Assembly: GCA_900556465.1 (NCBI GenBank)
Contig: USPK01000021.1
Coordinates: 1 to 25,002, forward strand
Length of the DNA: 25,002 bases
Source of the DNA: an uncultured Prevotella sp.
GTDB lineage: Bacteria > Bacteroidota > Bacteroidia > Bacteroidales > Bacteroidaceae
Direction of reading: 5' to 3'
The notes under the pieces were generated by a model that searched no databases, had not been told where the DNA came from, and was given only the letters and a program-made list of their open reading frames with translations. Of the stretch, positions 23,833-25,002 are shown one piece after another (position 1 is the stretch's first letter; each line of letters opens with the position of its first letter). Made by a program: the position numbers and the translations under genes.

Positions 23833-24939
23833 TTAGGGAAGCGGTTCGTCCGCCGGCCGGGCGTCGCGGCGGGCGTGGCGGGCCAGAAACTGGCGGTAGG
23901 TCTCGCCCGGCCGGGCCGACCACTGGTAGTCGCCCAACAGGGCCGCGACGGCCCGGCGCGGCATCCAGCGCTCCAGCGTCCGGTGCAGGATGATGTCGTA
24001 CTTGCGGTGATAGTTGATCCAGCAGCCGTTGCAGCCCCGGCCGTAGCGGCGTTGCGCCGCGCAGGCGGCCGCCGAGTTGAAGATGGCGTCGAGCGGCTGC
24101 TCCCGTATGTTGCCCAGCACGGTGTCCAGGTTCTGGCAGAGCGGCACGTTGCCGTTCGAGTGGACCACCAACTGGCTGCAAATGCTGCGGCAGGGCAGGC
24201 GCAGCGTGCCGTTACGCCACTCGCCGTAGAGCGCCAGGTAGTCGAAGTTTTCCTGCGTCTGGAGCACCTCGTCCGGTATTTCCCCGGCAAACCGGTCAGG
24301 CTCCGCGGCCAGCAGGCCGGCGTGTGTGTCGAAGAAGGCCAGGGTGCCGTAGATGCCGATGCGCACGTCGGCGCCCTCGTCCCGGGCCACGTGAATCACG
24401 TGACGCAGGTCGTCGAAACTGTTCCAGGGCGACAGACAAAACATCAACGAGACGGGCACGCGGTCGCGGCAGGCGCGGACCGTGCGCAGGACGGCGTCGT
24501 AACCGTCGCGGCCCCGCATGCGGCAGTACGTGTCGCGCGGTCCGTCGAGCGAGACGTAGAGGCGCGTGGGCCGGTGGCGGGCTACGGCGTCGCTCACGCG
24601 GTCGCTCGCCAGCCCGTTCGTCAGCAGCGTGTAGCAGGGATGGTGGGCATCGAACCAGGCCAGGATGGCATCGGCCTCGGGGTGGAGGATGAATTCCCCG
24701 CCCTCGAGGCCCACGACGGTATGGGGCGTGACGCAGCGGCTACGCACGATGGCGGCTATTTCCGTGAGCGTGAGGTCTTCGTGCGGCTTCTGCCAGATGG
24801 AGCAATGCTGGCAACGCGACTGGCAACGGCTCGTGGCGTAGATCATTAGCGAGCCGAGGCGCTTGTGACGGGGCCGCAGCGCGTTGTTCAGGAAGAGTGC
24901 GCCGCCCCGCAGGTAGCTGGATAGGGAATAAGGGTTCAT
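23833..24939 (-). CDS. radical SAM enzyme with SPASM-like C-terminus
   Basis: A 368-residue radical S-adenosylmethionine enzyme. The [4Fe-4S] motif CQSRCQHC (Cys39, Cys43, Cys46) is followed by LEGGE (78-82), the usual SAM-amine motif position, and LYVSLDG (127-133). The C-terminal part contains further cysteines in RLPCRSICSQLVVHSNGNVPLCQN (Cys250, 254, 268) and CAAQRRYGRGCNGCW (Cys293, 303, 306), a SPASM-like arrangement for auxiliary Fe-S clusters. SPASM enzymes modify peptides, proteins or small molecules; no precursor peptide is visible here. The frame is open to an ATG at 24987. ATG 24939 is preferred because the extra 16 residues look non-coding and overlap an inverted repeat, though this is not decisive. 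Followed after 12 bases by the Gfo/Idh oxidoreductase gene. Confidence 0.87.
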   Translation of the reverse strand: MNPYSLSSYLRGGALFLNNALRPRHKRLGSLMIYATSRCQSRCQHCSIWQKPHEDLTLTEIAAIVRSRCVTPHTVVGLEGGEFILHPEADAILAWFDAHHPCYTLLTNGLASDRVSDAVARHRPTRLYVSLDGPRDTYCRMRGRDGYDAVLRTVRACRDRVPVSLMFCLSPWNSFDDLRHVIHVARDEGADVRIGIYGTLAFFDTHAGLLAAEPDRFAGEIPDEVLQTQENFDYLALYGEWRNGTLRLPCRSICSQLVVHSNGNVPLCQNLDTVLGNIREQPLDAIFNSAAACAAQRRYGRGCNGCWINYHRKYDIILHRTLERWMPRRAVAALLGDYQWSARPGETYRQFLARHARRDARPADEPLP

Positions 24940-24953
24940 GGTCAGTGTAAGGT

Positions 24954-25002
24954 GGGTTCTATCAATTCCATTTTTTATTTCTTGCATAAGGCAGCAGAAC
25001 CC
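24954..25002. other. 7-bp inverted repeat upstream of the radical SAM gene
   Basis: GGGTTCT (24954-24960) and AGAACCC (24996-25002) are exact inverted copies 35 bases apart, flanking an A/T-rich segment with a run of T. The arrangement could be an operator or chance. The window ends at the repeat, so any wider symmetry is not visible. No TAnnTTTG box is seen on the minus strand here. Confidence 0.35.

Noticed and set aside
22529..24849. Long frames of 550 and 722 codons overlapping the oxidoreductase and radical SAM genes
   Set aside because: Both are Arg/Pro/Gly/Ala-rich shadow translations with no motif, while the minus-strand genes carry clear family signatures.
24954..25002. Possible tRNA T-arm (GGGTTCT)
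   Set aside because: No matching acceptor, anticodon or D-arm; GGTTCGA is not present. Treated as a plain inverted repeat.

Overview
The window looks like chromosomal DNA from a GC-rich member of the order Bacteroidales. The evidence is promoter -7 boxes of the Bacteroidetes form TAnnTTTG, start codons without Shine-Dalgarno sequences, a TPR/OmpA-like lipoprotein that I recognise as a Bacteroidales type, Bacteroidetes-style surface glycosidases, and a C-terminal 'YDLSGRRV...GRKVLLK' tail typical of the group. I cannot name the genus. No tRNA, rRNA, CRISPR array, transposase or phage gene is visible.

Layout. Positions 1-4971 (+) carry a YfhO-type membrane protein, the YchF ATPase and the prolipoprotein diacylglyceryl transferase Lgt, closed by a strong hairpin at 4996-5039 shared with the converging block. 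Positions 5065-21035 are all on the minus strand and form three apparent transcription units. Unit 1 is threonine aldolase-like enzyme, FloA, then a large multidomain sialidase. Unit 2 is a GH2 beta-galactosidase with its own promoter and terminator. Unit 3 is TPR/OmpA-like lipoprotein, thioredoxin-fold lipoprotein, ComM/YifB ATPase, then a compact sialidase. A flavodiiron protein (FprA) is transcribed divergently at 21481-22662 (+). The right end holds a two-gene minus-strand unit: a radical SAM/SPASM enzyme and a Gfo/Idh/MocA oxidoreductase.

Function. Two GH33 sialidases and a CBM32-bearing beta-galactosidase suggest foraging on sialylated, galactose-containing host glycans such as mucin: the sialidases would remove terminal sialic acid and expose galactose. 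The remaining genes are mostly housekeeping or stress functions (lipoprotein maturation, ribosome-linked ATPase, membrane microdomain scaffold, O2/NO reduction, DNA uptake/recombination). The radical SAM plus oxidoreductase pair is the least understood.

The most unusual element is a family of 21-bp tandem repeats in four separate intergenic gaps (about 2775, 10885, 15315 and 21301). The units are built from nested small palindromes separated by T/A runs. The 21-bp period is a multiple of three, so wherever an open frame crosses an array it reads as heptads of the type TGLSPVx, which misleads gene callers. I see no protein system here that I can call new with confidence; the repeat family and the radical SAM pair deserve a closer look.
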